Shown: positions 15,980 through 25,093, numbered from the stretch's first letter. The stretch is 64,000 nt of DNA from Actinopolyspora alba (GCF_900112765.1 NZ_FOMZ01000019.1:1-64000); one strand, 5' to 3'. Notes: generated from the sequence alone by a model not told the origin. Made by a program: numbers and translations.

Positions 15980-17635
15980 GTGTCCTCGACGATACTGGCA
16001 CGTCATCTGCGTGAGGCCATTCACATCAACCGGCATGGCCCCATCTTGTGGCCCGCGCTGCGCGCGTTCCTGTCGGTACTGACACCGCTGCTGGTACTGC
16101 TGGGACTCGACCGGCTGGACCTGGTCGCCGGAGCGGTGTTCGGCGCGTTGACCAGCGTCTACTGCCGCAGCGAGCCGTACCGCAACCAGACCCGTTCGCT
16201 GGCGGCGGTCGCCGCCGGAATGGTGATCGCGGTAGGTCTGGGCGACGCGATCGCGCTGGCCGACGTGGCACCGTGGCAACACCGACTGCTGGTGGTGACC
16301 GGCACCGCCGTGGTCGGAGCGGTCGCCACCGCCGCCACCACGGCCGTCAAGCTCGGCGCTCCCGGCGGGCTGATCTTCTCGTTCGCCACCGGCGCCTGCG
16401 CGAACCTCGCCATCACTCCCGCCGACGTCGCCCCCCAACTGGCCGTCTGCGCCGTCAGCGGCGCGTTCGCCTGGCTCATCTGCACCGTGGGGGCGGCGTT
16501 CGCCGGGCTGCGTCCGCAGCGCAGGGCGGTGGCGTCCGCCCTGGAGGCCACCGCCGCCTACCTGTCGAACCGCTCCGACGTGCTGGCCAGGCACCGGTCG
16601 GCCGTGGCCGTGGAGACCGCGTGGACACGTCTGGCGCTGGTGGGGGGACGACAGCGCGACACGGCGGAGCACCAGAGGCTGATCCAGACCACCGAGATCT
16701 GCGAAGTGCTGGGCGGTTCCGGGCGAGCGGCGAGCGAGACGATCCGGTCGCTGCGCGAGACGGCCGCCGGGATCCGCAAGGGGGACTCCCCCGCCTCCCC
16801 CGGATACGCCCGCGAGGAATCGGCGGCCGTGCCGGCGCTACCGCCCTCCCGGTGGTGCACGATCCGGGGAGTGCTGCTGGCGGCGGTGCGCCCGGGCAAG
16901 GGCTCCGGCAGCTGGTTGGTGCCGTTCGCGCTGCGGGTGGGCATCGCCGCGCTGCTGGCGGGCGTGCTGGCCGACCTGCTCGACACCGGGCACATCTACT
17001 GGGCCGGGGTCTCGGCGGTATCGGTCCTGCAGGCCACCAGCACCTCGCGCTCGGTACCGCGGATGCTGCAACGTGTCGCGGGAACGGTGGGAGGCGTGCT
17101 GCTCGGGCTGGTGCTGCTGTCGCTGCATCCGGCCGTGTGGGTGATCATTCTGCTGCTGGCCGCGCTGCAGTGGGCCGTCGAGGCGACCATGCCCGTCAAC
17201 TACGCGTTCGGACTGTTGTTCGCCACCCCGGTGGCGCTGCTGGTCAGCGGGATGATGACCCAGACCAGCCCGGCCCAGTTGGTCAGCAGCAGGCTGTGGG
17301 CGACCCTGCTCGGCGCGGCGGTGGCCGTCCTGGTGGCCTGGCTCGCCCCGCACGGGGCCTGGTTGGCCAGGCTGCGGGACTCGCTGGCGCGGGTCAGGGA
17401 GCTGACCGAACTGCCGCGAACCGATCCGGAACGCCTCCGAAAGGCGCTGATCGAGCTGCACGACGCCTACGAGACCGCGGCCGGCGAGGTCCCGGAGTCC
17501 CAGCTGCCCACCGAGGAACTGCTGGCGGTCTCGCGGGACGCCTACAAACTGCTCGACGGGGGAGAGCTCTCCCCTCCGGCGCGGCGCGGCCTGTTGCGGC
17601 GCAACCCGTTGCAGGGCGGCCCGGTGCGAGGTTGA
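15980..17635 (+). CDS. FUSC-family membrane transporter (aromatic acid exporter type)
   Basis: The 551-residue protein contains two blocks of membrane helices (about 25-180 and 310-460) separated and followed by cytoplasmic regions, the FUSC / aromatic-acid exporter layout. The second block carries the FUSC_2-like segment YWAGVSAVSVLQATSTSRSV followed by RMLQRVAGTVGG. Proteins of this family export hydroxylated aromatic acids or act in fusaric acid resistance. The start is GTG, five bases from the operator, so the mRNA may have a very short leader. The divergent MarR regulator fits control by an aromatic compound. Confidence 0.85.
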   Translation: MSSTILARHLREAIHINRHGPILWPALRAFLSVLTPLLVLLGLDRLDLVAGAVFGALTSVYCRSEPYRNQTRSLAAVAAGMVIAVGLGDAIALADVAPWQHRLLVVTGTAVVGAVATAATTAVKLGAPGGLIFSFATGACANLAITPADVAPQLAVCAVSGAFAWLICTVGAAFAGLRPQRRAVASALEATAAYLSNRSDVLARHRSAVAVETAWTRLALVGGRQRDTAEHQRLIQTTEICEVLGGSGRAASETIRSLRETAAGIRKGDSPASPGYAREESAAVPALPPSRWCTIRGVLLAAVRPGKGSGSWLVPFALRVGIAALLAGVLADLLDTGHIYWAGVSAVSVLQATSTSRSVPRMLQRVAGTVGGVLLGLVLLSLHPAVWVIILLLAALQWAVEATMPVNYAFGLLFATPVALLVSGMMTQTSPAQLVSSRLWATLLGAAVAVLVAWLAPHGAWLARLRDSLARVRELTELPRTDPERLRKALIELHDAYETAAGEVPESQLPTEELLAVSRDAYKLLDGGELSPPARRGLLRRNPLQGGPVRG

Positions 17636-17753
17636 TCAGTGCGGGGCTGACCGGGCACCTCGGACCGGATCGGTGGGCGGAAGCCGATCCGAACTCCGAA
17701 ACCACCGTGCCGAAACGCCCGGCGACGAGACCGGTGTGGCCGCCGTGAACCGG

Positions 17754-18857
17754 TCAGGGACCGAACCAGCGCTCCTCCACCGAACGGGGCGAGCCCGCGG
17801 TGGAACCGGTGATGAGTTGGGTGTCGAGCAGCACCTCGCGCGGCTTCCCGGTCGACTCGCTCGCGTCCAGCAGCAACCTGCCCGCTGCCCTGCCCTTCTC
17901 CAGCACCGGTTGGCGCACGGTGGTCAGCTCGACCCGCTCGGCGTCGTCGATGCCGTCGAAACCGGTGATGGTGATGTCCTGCGGCACCCGCCTGCCCTGC
18001 CTTCTGACCTCGGTGAGCGCACCCAGCGCGAGGATGTCGGAGGTGCAGATGATCGCGGTGATCTCCGGGTCGAGCTCCATGAGCCGGGCGGCGGCCGAAC
18101 CACCCGACTCCGTGGTGTGGTCGAAGCGCTCGATGACCGGAACCTGCTCCCAGTCCACACCGACCTCGGCGAACGCCTCGGACAACGCGGTGAGCCTGGC
18201 CCGCTGCACGTGGAAGCTGGCGCTGGCCTGCCGTTCGGGGGACGCCGGCCCGTCGTTGCGGGTCCGGGCCAGCCGCATGCACACGACGCCGATCTTGCGG
18301 TGGCCGAGTTCGATGAGGTGCCTGGCCAGCTCCTTGATGGCGGCGCCGTCGTCGATCCCCACCCGGTCGATCTCGGGCAGGCTGGGTTGGTCACAGATCA
18401 CGGTGGGAACGGGGCGTTCCATGACAGCGGCCAGATGCGGATCGTCGTCGGGTACGGAGTACACCACGAAACCGTCCACGCCGGCGCTGTGCACCGAGGC
18501 CACGTCCTCGTGTTCCGGGTTCGCGGGTATCAGCAGCAGCCCGTGGTCGGCGTCCTCGCAGGCCAACGCGAGCCCTTCGAGGAAACCGACGGCGGCCGGG
18601 TCCCGGAACGCGTAGGAGAGGTTCTCGGTGAGCAGCAGTCCGACCGCCCCCGCTTTGCGGGTGCGCAGCGAGCGTGCCACCGGATCCGGACCGGGATAAC
18701 CGAGTCGGCGGGCGGTGTCGAGTACGCGTTTGCGCAGTTCCGGGGAAAGTTGGTCGGGACGGTTGTAGGCGTTGGAGACCGTAGTCCGGGAAACGCCGAG
18801 TTCCGCGGCGAGCGACGCCAGTGTCGCGGGTCGCCTCGAATTCGTAGACCGCACCAT
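17754..18857 (-). CDS. LacI-family transcriptional regulator
   Basis: The 367-residue regulator starts at ATG 18857. Its N-terminal DNA-binding domain reads ATLASLAAELGVSRTTVSNAYN with the hinge RKRVLDTARRLGYPGPDPVARSLR. The periplasmic-binding-protein-like effector domain follows (GLLLTENLSYAFRD, DGFVVYSVPDDD, GFDGIDDAERVELTTVRQP). The open frame extends to 19388, but the extension has no family resemblance. It is divergent from a sugar-transporter ATPase, with 386 bases between. The effector is probably a sugar or sugar phosphate. A perfect inverted repeat lies just before its start, consistent with autoregulation. Confidence 0.92.
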   Translation of the reverse strand: MVRSTNSRRPATLASLAAELGVSRTTVSNAYNRPDQLSPELRKRVLDTARRLGYPGPDPVARSLRTRKAGAVGLLLTENLSYAFRDPAAVGFLEGLALACEDADHGLLLIPANPEHEDVASVHSAGVDGFVVYSVPDDDPHLAAVMERPVPTVICDQPSLPEIDRVGIDDGAAIKELARHLIELGHRKIGVVCMRLARTRNDGPASPERQASASFHVQRARLTALSEAFAEVGVDWEQVPVIERFDHTTESGGSAAARLMELDPEITAIICTSDILALGALTEVRRQGRRVPQDITITGFDGIDDAERVELTTVRQPVLEKGRAAGRLLLDASESTGKPREVLLDTQLITGSTAGSPRSVEERWFGP

Positions 18858-18861
18858 GCGG

Positions 18862-18876
18862 GAACCGTAACGGTTC
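18862..18876. promoter_or_regulatory. Candidate LacI-type operator, autoregulatory
   Basis: GAACCG-TAA-CGGTTC is a perfect inverted repeat only five bases upstream of the LacI-family start codon. The arms resemble LacI half-sites, although the odd three-base centre is unusual; most LacI operators are even-spaced around CG. Confidence 0.5.
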
Positions 18877-19191
18877 AGTAAGTGTGGGTGAAGCTTTGAT
18901 GACCCAGATCCCACAACCATTTTGCCGAAGTTTCGCACACCCCCACCGCGGCGGGCCGCTCGGCGGAACCTCCAGCCCGCTCCATCCCCTGGCGCCGGAG
19001 GTTCCGAGTGGGCACGCGCGCCGCGTTTCGGCCCTGCCGACCAGGGATCGACTCGGAAGGTGGGAACGCCGCTGCCCAGCGGAAACCCGCTGGAAGCCCG
19101 TTGGGAACCCCGCTGGAAGCCCGGCCCACCGAAACGCGGTCGAACACTGAAAACCGAATTCTTTCCGACATTCGGGGGTGGCGGCACGATC

Positions 19192-19228
19192 CACCGAAGG
19201 ATAATTTGTCCAGACCAATCCTTCGGTG
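19192..19228. promoter_or_regulatory. DasR-like (dre-like) site inside an 11-bp inverted repeat
   Basis: CACCGAAGGAT (19192-19202) and ATCCTTCGGTG (19218-19228) are perfect inverted copies around a 15-base centre. The centre, read as ATTTGTCCAGACCAAT (19204-19219), matches the Streptomyces DasR consensus ACTGGTCTAGACCACT at 12 of 16 positions. It sits 16 bases before the ATPase start. It could act as an operator at DNA level, or as a leader hairpin covering the ribosome site region. Confidence 0.5.
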
Positions 19229-19243
19229 AAAGGTGCGTCACAC

Positions 19244-20344
19244 ATGGCCGAGGTCGCGTACGACGGCGCTTCACGCGTATTCCCGGGCACGAAACCGGTT
19301 CGCGCGGTGGACGAACTGGACCTGCGGATCGGTGACGGTGAGTTCCTCGTGCTCGTCGGACCTTCCGGATCCGGCAAATCCACGGCACTCCGGATGGTCG
19401 CCGGGCTGGAGGACGTCGACGAGGGTGCCATCCACATCGGCGGAAACGATGTCACGAACGTTCCCCCGAAGTCACGGGACATCGCGATGGTATTCCAGTC
19501 CTACGCGCTCTACCCGCACATGACGGTGGCCGAGAACATGGGCTTCGCGCTGCGATTGCGCAAGACGAAGAAGGACGTCATCCGGGAGAAGGTCACCCAA
19601 GCGGCCGACATGCTCGACCTGCGCGAGTACCTGGACCGCAAACCACGGGAACTGTCCGGCGGACAGCGCCAGCGAGTCGCGATGGGCCGGGCGATCGTGC
19701 GCGACCCGAGCGTGTTCCTCATGGACGAGCCACTGTCCAACCTGGACGCGAAACTGCGCGTGGAGACGAGGGCCAACATCGCCGCGCTGCAGCGACGACT
19801 CGGCACCACGACGGTCTACGTGACCCACGACCAGGTCGAGGCAATGACCATGGGGCACCGGGTCGCCGTGCTGGCCGACGGAAAGCTCCAGCAGGTCGAC
19901 ACACCGCGCGAGCTCTACGAGCGGCCCGCCAACTCCTTCGTCGCCGGGTTCATCGGCTCCCCGGCCATGAACCTGCGCACGGCACGACTCACCGAAGGGG
20001 GAGCGAGCTTCGACGGGCAGACCGTGCCGCTGCCCCGTGAGACGGTTTCGGAGGCCTCCGCGCGCGGCCTCGGTGAGGTCACGGTGGGCCTGCGCCCGGA
20101 GTCGTTGCGGCTCGGTGCACCCGGTGGGGACGGCGCGGAGCTGACCGTCGAACTCGTGGAGGAACTGGGGGCCGACGCGCTGGTGCACGCGCGCCCGGAC
20201 ACCGCCGATTCCGACACGCGGCTGGTGGTGCGCATCGACGGTCGCGAGCCACCCGCGCTCGGTGAGCGGGTCTCGGTGGTTACGCGGGATCCGAACGAGC
20301 TGCACCTGTTCGACCCGCGCACGGGGGCCAGGTTGGCTGGCTGA
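19244..20344 (+). CDS. msiK: Multiple-sugar ABC transporter ATP-binding protein (MsiK/UgpC type)
   Basis: The 366-residue ATPase energises carbohydrate ABC importers at the cytoplasmic face of the membrane. Walker A is GPSGSGKST, the Q-loop lies in AMVFQSYALYPHMTV, the signature is LSGGQRQR, Walker B is SVFLMDEPLSNLDAKLR, and the switch His lies in VYVTHDQVEAMTMG. The C-terminal 130 residues form the MOI/TOBE-type regulatory domain of MalK/MsiK proteins. No permease or binding-protein gene is adjacent, as expected for the shared actinobacterial MsiK, which serves several importers. ATG 19244 is chosen over GTG 19226 because GAAAGGTG lies at the right distance. The dre-like site upstream hints at N-acetylglucosamine-linked control. 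Confidence 0.9.
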   Translation: MAEVAYDGASRVFPGTKPVRAVDELDLRIGDGEFLVLVGPSGSGKSTALRMVAGLEDVDEGAIHIGGNDVTNVPPKSRDIAMVFQSYALYPHMTVAENMGFALRLRKTKKDVIREKVTQAADMLDLREYLDRKPRELSGGQRQRVAMGRAIVRDPSVFLMDEPLSNLDAKLRVETRANIAALQRRLGTTTVYVTHDQVEAMTMGHRVAVLADGKLQQVDTPRELYERPANSFVAGFIGSPAMNLRTARLTEGGASFDGQTVPLPRETVSEASARGLGEVTVGLRPESLRLGAPGGDGAELTVELVEELGADALVHARPDTADSDTRLVVRIDGREPPALGERVSVVTRDPNELHLFDPRTGARLAG

Positions 20345-20476
20345 GACTCCCGTGGCCGAACTCGCGTGCCCGCGGACCACCGGGCACGCGTGTCCGTGCT
20401 CATGTCATCCGACTCATGTCATCCGAACAGGTACTGGGTGGAAGCCCGCCCACGACGGCGCGTAGACTCCAATCGA

Positions 20477-20491
20477 TAATGATTTCCATTA
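20477..20491. promoter_or_regulatory. Zur-like box
   Basis: TAATGATTTCCATTA has perfect five-base inverted ends and closely resembles actinobacterial Zur boxes (core AATGATTTTCAT). It lies 43 bases before znuA. Zinc-dependent repression of the operon by a Zur protein encoded elsewhere is the natural reading. Confidence 0.7.
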
Positions 20492-20533
20492 GCGGTCGAG
20501 TCGGTTGACACGATCCGGCAAGCAGGAGTCTTC

Positions 20534-21676
20534 GTGAACACACCGCGTAGTTGCCACCTCGGACGTGCCGGAAGCCATCGCGCGGGCGGCGTAACGGCGT
20601 TAGCCGGGCTGACAGCCGCTACGCTGCTGCTCGGCGCCTGCGGCAGCGGCACCGGCGGCACATCGGAGGGCGGCAAGCCCACCGTGGTGACCTCCACGGA
20701 CATGTGGGCGGGCGTGGCGAAGGCCGTCGCCGGTGACGAGGCCGAGGTCGAGGCGATCATCGACAGTGACGAGACCGACCCCCACTCGTACGAGAGCACC
20801 CCGCGCGACGCGGTCCGGATCGATCGCGCCGACCTCGTCGTCTACAACGGCGGTGGCTACGATGCCTTCGTCAGCCAACTGCTCAGCGACGGTGACGGGA
20901 CCACCAACGGAGTCGAAGCGGTGAGCGTGGCCGAGTCGGGCGAGCACTCCGAATCGGGCCAGCACTCCGAAAATGAATCGAGCTCACCCACCACCGGCTC
21001 CACCCACCAGCACGCGGAATCCGAGCAGGGCCACGAGCACGGTCACGGGCACGCCGAATCGGAACACCAGCACACCGAGTCCGAGCAGGGCCACGGGCAC
21101 GCCGAATCCGGGCACGGCCACCAGCACTCCGGCAACGAGCACGTCTGGTACGACCCGGGGACCGCGCGGCTCGTCGCCGAGCGCATCGCCGCCCGGCTCG
21201 GCGAACTCCGCCCGGATCGGGCCGAGAGATTCGAGCGCAACGCCACCGAGTTCGGCGACAGGCTCGACGAGATCGAGCGAAACATCACCGAGCTGCGGAA
21301 CGAGCACCACGACACCGATGTGATGACCACCGCCCCGGTGGCCGATCACCTGCTGGAGAACGCGGGACTGACCGACATCACACCCGACTCGTTCGTGCGC
21401 ACGGTGGAGGCGGGCAACGACCCGGCGGCGGCCACCGTGGCGGAGATGCAGGAACTCGTCGGCTCGGGCAGGCCGGCCGCGCTGATCCACAACCCGCAGA
21501 CCGCCTCCCCACTGACGGAACGGATCACCGAGCGCGCCCGGAACAACGACATCCCCGTGGTCGCCATGCCGGAGACGCTGCCCGACGACCGGACGTACTC
21601 CGAGTGGCTGTCCGGCCGGGTAACCGCGTTGGACACCGCGCTCGACGACAACACCGCGGGAACCGGGGGGCAGTAA
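20534..21676 (+). CDS. znuA: Zinc ABC transporter substrate-binding lipoprotein
   Basis: The 380-residue cluster A-I metal-binding protein has a signal peptide ending in the lipobox LGACGSG (Cys about residue 36). The mature domain starts KPTVVTSTDMWAGVAKAVAGDEAEV. Metal ligands expected of ZnuA are visible as His in ETDPHSYESTP and His in EHVWYDPG. Between them, residues about 133-205 form a long loop with more than fifteen His plus many Glu/Ser, the zinc-binding charged loop typical of zinc rather than manganese proteins. The start is GTG with AGGAG seven bases upstream. It is first in an operon with its ATPase and permease. Confidence 0.93.
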   Translation: MNTPRSCHLGRAGSHRAGGVTALAGLTAATLLLGACGSGTGGTSEGGKPTVVTSTDMWAGVAKAVAGDEAEVEAIIDSDETDPHSYESTPRDAVRIDRADLVVYNGGGYDAFVSQLLSDGDGTTNGVEAVSVAESGEHSESGQHSENESSSPTTGSTHQHAESEQGHEHGHGHAESEHQHTESEQGHGHAESGHGHQHSGNEHVWYDPGTARLVAERIAARLGELRPDRAERFERNATEFGDRLDEIERNITELRNEHHDTDVMTTAPVADHLLENAGLTDITPDSFVRTVEAGNDPAAATVAEMQELVGSGRPAALIHNPQTASPLTERITERARNNDIPVVAMPETLPDDRTYSEWLSGRVTALDTALDDNTAGTGGQ

Positions 21677-22564
21677 GTGCAGCGACCGCAGTCGTCGACG
21701 GAGCCGACCGAGCACCCCACCGACGGGACACGATCCGACGAGACCACGAATGGCCGGGAGCGTCCTCCCGCCGTGCGGCTGCGCGACGCGGCGCTCTCCT
21801 ACGGCCCGCGCGAGCTGTGGCGGGGCCTGGATCTCGACGTGGCCCCCGGCGAGTTCCTCGCGGTGCTCGGCCCGAACGGCGCGGGCAAGACCAGCCTGCT
21901 GCGCGTGCTGCTGGGACTGGCCCCGCTGAGCGGTGGCTCGGTACGCATCGCGGGTGAACCCGCGCACCGGGGCAACGACCGGATCGGTTACATCCCGCAA
22001 CAACGCTCACTGCAGAACAGCCTCACCATGCGCGGCAACGACCTGGTCGGGCTCGGGCTGGACGGACACCGCTGGGGCATCGGTCTGCGGCACCGCGCCG
22101 CGCGGGCGCGCCGGGTGCGCGAGGCACTGCGCGCCGTGGAGGCCACCGACTACGCCAAGACCCCGCTGGGGCTGCTCTCCGGCGGGGAGCAGCAACGGCT
22201 GCGGATCGCGCAGGCCATCGTGTCCGAACCGGACGTACTGCTGTGCGACGAACCGCTGCTCTCGCTGGACCCCTCGCACCAGCGCCGGGTCAGTGAACTG
22301 ATCGGCCGCCAGACCAGGACCACCGGGGCGGCGGCGCTGTTCGTGACCCACGAGATCAACCCGGTGCTGCCGCTGGTGGACCGGGTGCTGTACCTGGTCA
22401 ACGGCGGATTCCGGATCGGCACCCCCGACGAGGTGATGAACTCGACGACGCTGTCCGAACTGTACGGAACCGAGGTCGAGGTCGCCCGGGTCGGAGGCCG
22501 CCTCGTCGTGGCGGGGGCCGAGAACGAGCAGGACCACCACGTGCACGAGGGGGGCGAGGCATGA
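21677..22564 (+). CDS. znuC: Zinc ABC transporter ATP-binding protein
   Basis: The 295-residue ATPase begins (GTG) immediately after the znuA stop. Motifs: Walker A GPNGAGKTS, Q-loop IGYIPQQRSL, signature LLSGGEQQRLRIAQ, Walker B VLLCDEPLLSLDP and switch His in LFVTHEINPV. The first 30 residues are a hydrophilic extension. The C-terminus carries a few His residues (QDHHVHEG) that could bind zinc. The final four bases overlap znuB, indicating translational coupling. Confidence 0.93.
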   Translation: MQRPQSSTEPTEHPTDGTRSDETTNGRERPPAVRLRDAALSYGPRELWRGLDLDVAPGEFLAVLGPNGAGKTSLLRVLLGLAPLSGGSVRIAGEPAHRGNDRIGYIPQQRSLQNSLTMRGNDLVGLGLDGHRWGIGLRHRAARARRVREALRAVEATDYAKTPLGLLSGGEQQRLRIAQAIVSEPDVLLCDEPLLSLDPSHQRRVSELIGRQTRTTGAAALFVTHEINPVLPLVDRVLYLVNGGFRIGTPDEVMNSTTLSELYGTEVEVARVGGRLVVAGAENEQDHHVHEGGEA

Positions 22565-23445
22565 ACCGGCTGCTGGACGCGCTGAGCAGGATATTCGACT
22601 TCGGCCTCACCGGCGAGCTGCTCGGCTACCCCTTCGTGCAGCAGGCTCTGCTGGCAGCGGCGGCGCTGGGACTGGTTTCCGGTGTGCTGGCGCCGCTGGT
22701 GGTCACCAGGAAGATGTCCTTCGCCGTGCACGGCACCGCCGAGCTCGCGTTCACCGGAGCCGCCGCCGCGCTGCTGATCGGTGTCGGCGTGACGGTGGGT
22801 GCGCTGGCCGGGGCGGTGGTCGCGGCGTTGCTGCTCGGGCTGCTGGGGCAACGCGAGACCGAGCGCGACTCGGTGATCGGCGCCGTGCTCTCGTTCGGGC
22901 TGGGTCTGGGAGTGCTGCTGCTGTGGATGAATCCCGAACGCGCCTCGAACAAGTTCACCCTGCTGGTGGGGCAGATCGTCGGGGTGAGCTCGGCCGACGT
23001 CACCCTGCTCGGTGCGGCCGCGCTGGTGGTGCTGCTGGTGACCGCCCTGCTGTACCGCCCGCTGCTGTTCGCCAGCGTCGACTCGGAGGTGGCCGCGGCG
23101 CGGGGCGTGCCGATCGGACTGCTGACACCGGTGTTCGCGCTGCTGGTGGGGATCGCCACCGCGCTCGGGGTGCACGTGGTGGGGGCGCTGCTGGTGATGG
23201 CGCTGATGGTCACCCCCGGTGCTGCGGCCATGCGGGTGACGGCCAGCCCGGTGAGGGCGACGCTGCTGTCGGTGGTCTTCGCCGAGGTCGCGGCGGTCGG
23301 CGGGATCCTGCTGTCGCTGGCCCCGGGCGTGCCGGTGAGCGCGTTCGTCACGGCCGTCTCGTTCGGCATCTACCTGGTGTGCCGGGTGGTCGGCGGCCTG
23401 CGCGTGAATCGGTTGACCAGGGGTAGCTCCGCCGCCGCGGTGTGA
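22561..23445 (+). CDS. znuB: Zinc ABC transporter permease
   Basis: The 294-residue ABC-3 family permease has about eight membrane helices, with the family's LGLVSGVLAPLVVTRKMSF near residue 40, AVLSFGLGLGVLLLW in the middle and ALLVMALMVTPGAAAMRV toward the end. It pairs with the preceding ATPase and binding lipoprotein to import zinc. It is the last gene of the operon; no strong terminator follows before the repeat region at 23479. Confidence 0.93.
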   Translation: MNRLLDALSRIFDFGLTGELLGYPFVQQALLAAAALGLVSGVLAPLVVTRKMSFAVHGTAELAFTGAAAALLIGVGVTVGALAGAVVAALLLGLLGQRETERDSVIGAVLSFGLGLGVLLLWMNPERASNKFTLLVGQIVGVSSADVTLLGAAALVVLLVTALLYRPLLFASVDSEVAAARGVPIGLLTPVFALLVGIATALGVHVVGALLVMALMVTPGAAAMRVTASPVRATLLSVVFAEVAAVGGILLSLAPGVPVSAFVTAVSFGIYLVCRVVGGLRVNRLTRGSSAAAV

Positions 23446-23478
23446 CCGAGAGCTCGTGTGGGAACTCGGCCGGGGTGT

Positions 23479-23576
23479 TCGACCTCGTGCGGTCGGCCTC
23501 GTGCACCCCACCTCGTGTGCCCCGTCTCATGCGGTCGGCCTCGTGTGTTCGGCCTCATGCGGTCGGCCTCGTGCGG
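23479..23576. repeat. Seven tandem copies of a 14-bp repeat
   Basis: Seven back-to-back 14-base units with consensus TCGGCCTCGTGCGG run from 23479 to 23576. A degenerate eighth copy follows to about 23589. Units 1, 6 and 7 differ from the consensus by at most one base; units 3 and 4 are more diverged. The period is not a multiple of three and no gene spans it, so it is a non-coding minisatellite. Confidence 0.85.
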
Positions 23577-23612
23577 TCGATCCGCGTGGTCGGTCACCGC
23601 TCCCCCGCGTAC

Positions 23613-23691
23613 ATTTCGCGAGAAATCGACGCCGCCCGGAGCCGTACCGCCACTCCGGTGTGGCCCCGTGGCCGTCAATTTCTCGCGAAAT
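23613..23691. repeat. Dispersed palindromic repeat, copy 1
   Basis: ATTTCGCGAGAAAT at 23613-23626 and its reverse complement ATTTCTCGCGAAAT at 23678-23691 flank a GC-rich linker containing CGGTGTGGCCCC. The same boxes and linker recur at 56145-56211 and 61650-61716, always between genes. It resembles REP/BIME-type elements; no transposase of REP type is in the window. Confidence 0.8.
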
Positions 23692-23758
23692 CGCCGCGCC
23701 ATCAGCGCCGACTCACGTGCCGGCTAACCGACCACCCACCCGAGTTCTGCTGTGACTT

Positions 23759-25093
23759 CTAAACCGGGTTGCGCTTGAGGATCTGGCCGACTTGCTCGGC
23801 CATGTCCGGGGCGAGCATCGCGTACCGCCCGCCCGCCAGGAACCGCTCCGACAGTTCGAAGGTGACCACCTCGCCCTCGGCGAGCATGCGTCCCGTTCGC
23901 TCGGGGTCGGTGAGCACGTTGTTCGGGTGCGCGATGGTGATGTCGGCGAAGGAGGCCGCCAGGTAGGGACTGGCGAACTGGGTGAACGAGTCCGCGATCA
24001 TCCTCGTGGGTTCGTCGATCATTCCCGGCCGTGCGCTCGACTCCAGGTGCAGCGGTTCGTGGAAGTCGCTGCCGACGAACCGCGTGTTGTCGGCCCCGCC
24101 GTCCGGCGCCAGCGAATAGGATCGCACCGTCCATTCCCGCTTCTCGCCCACCAGCTCGGGGATGTCCGCGCGGTGCTGATAGGTCCTGCCCGGCTCCACC
24201 TCCCAGCTGTCGGTCACTCCGGGCCGCAGCGACTCCGCCAACCGTCGAACCATCGCCAGCCCGCCCGCGTGTCGCCAGTGGGTGTCGAGTTTGGTGAAGA
24301 CGGGTTCGTCGCGGCGCCGGTCGAGCTCGCGCAGCGTGGGGCGCATGTCGATCGCCCCGGTGGCCTCGGGCACGCGTCGCCAGAACTCCGAGCGCAGCTC
24401 TCGCATGCAGTCACGCCCCACGTACTCGTCGGGCATGTACTTCGAGTACACGGTGGACTTGTCGGGGGCGATGACCAGTCGGAACTCGCGGCCGGACGCC
24501 TCCACGACCGAACGCCAGCGCCGCAGCCCGGCGATGACGCGGTCCAGTTCCATGTCGGGCAGGCACTTGTACGACACGTCGTGGCCCAGGAAGAGCCACC
24601 CGTCATCGCCCCGGACCACGTCGGGGAAGAGCTCGGGGTCCGGCTTGCCGGAACGCTGTTGGTCCGCGCCACCGCCTCCGAGCGGAGAACCACCGGGGTC
24701 GGAGCCGTGCGGGGCCGGTTCGCCGAACACCCCCTCGCTGATTCCCTCGACGGCGTCGACCGCCTGGGCTCGGAACGCCAGGCGATCGCTCGCCCAGTCG
24801 TTCAGCCCGGTGAAGAACCCCCATCCCTCGGTGATGCTGGGGAAGGAGGCGAGTTCGCGGTTCTCGATTCGTTCCGCCCGGGCCCCGAGGGTCCAGGACA
24901 GCACCGGCGCGCCGAAGAACAGCAAGGCGCAGGCCAGCGCGATGTACTGCTTGGCACCGTGTCGGGGGCGGTGCAGCGGGTGCTCCCTGGGCAACCACGC
25001 CTCGTGCACGGCGGGCAGATCCGCCGGAGCCGCCGACGGGGCGTCACGATCGGCCGTACGGGGAGCGCTGGACTGCTTGCCGGACACGTTCAC
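23759..25093 (-). CDS. AlgJ/AlgX-like SGNH-type acetyltransferase accessory protein
   Basis: The 444-residue protein has a cytoplasmic N-terminus rich in Pro/Ala, one membrane helix at about 50-68, and an extracellular SGNH-hydrolase-like domain of the AlgJ/AlgX family. The family's DTHW motif (catalytic Asp/His pair) is at residues 270-273 (KLDTHWRHAGG), a surface motif DGWLFLGHD is at 164-172, and a likely catalytic Ser is in IADSFTQF. Such proteins complete O-acetylation of cell-surface polysaccharides together with an MBOAT protein. The MBOAT in this window is 26 kb away at 51206. The neighbours here are unrelated, so the polysaccharide target is unknown. Confidence 0.8.
   Translation of the reverse strand: MNVSGKQSSAPRTADRDAPSAAPADLPAVHEAWLPREHPLHRPRHGAKQYIALACALLFFGAPVLSWTLGARAERIENRELASFPSITEGWGFFTGLNDWASDRLAFRAQAVDAVEGISEGVFGEPAPHGSDPGGSPLGGGGADQQRSGKPDPELFPDVVRGDDGWLFLGHDVSYKCLPDMELDRVIAGLRRWRSVVEASGREFRLVIAPDKSTVYSKYMPDEYVGRDCMRELRSEFWRRVPEATGAIDMRPTLRELDRRRDEPVFTKLDTHWRHAGGLAMVRRLAESLRPGVTDSWEVEPGRTYQHRADIPELVGEKREWTVRSYSLAPDGGADNTRFVGSDFHEPLHLESSARPGMIDEPTRMIADSFTQFASPYLAASFADITIAHPNNVLTDPERTGRMLAEGEVVTFELSERFLAGGRYAMLAPDMAEQVGQILKRNPV

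Noticed and set aside
23479-23589. Possible CRISPR array
   Set aside because: The 14-base units are contiguous with no spacers and no cas genes are nearby; it is a minisatellite.
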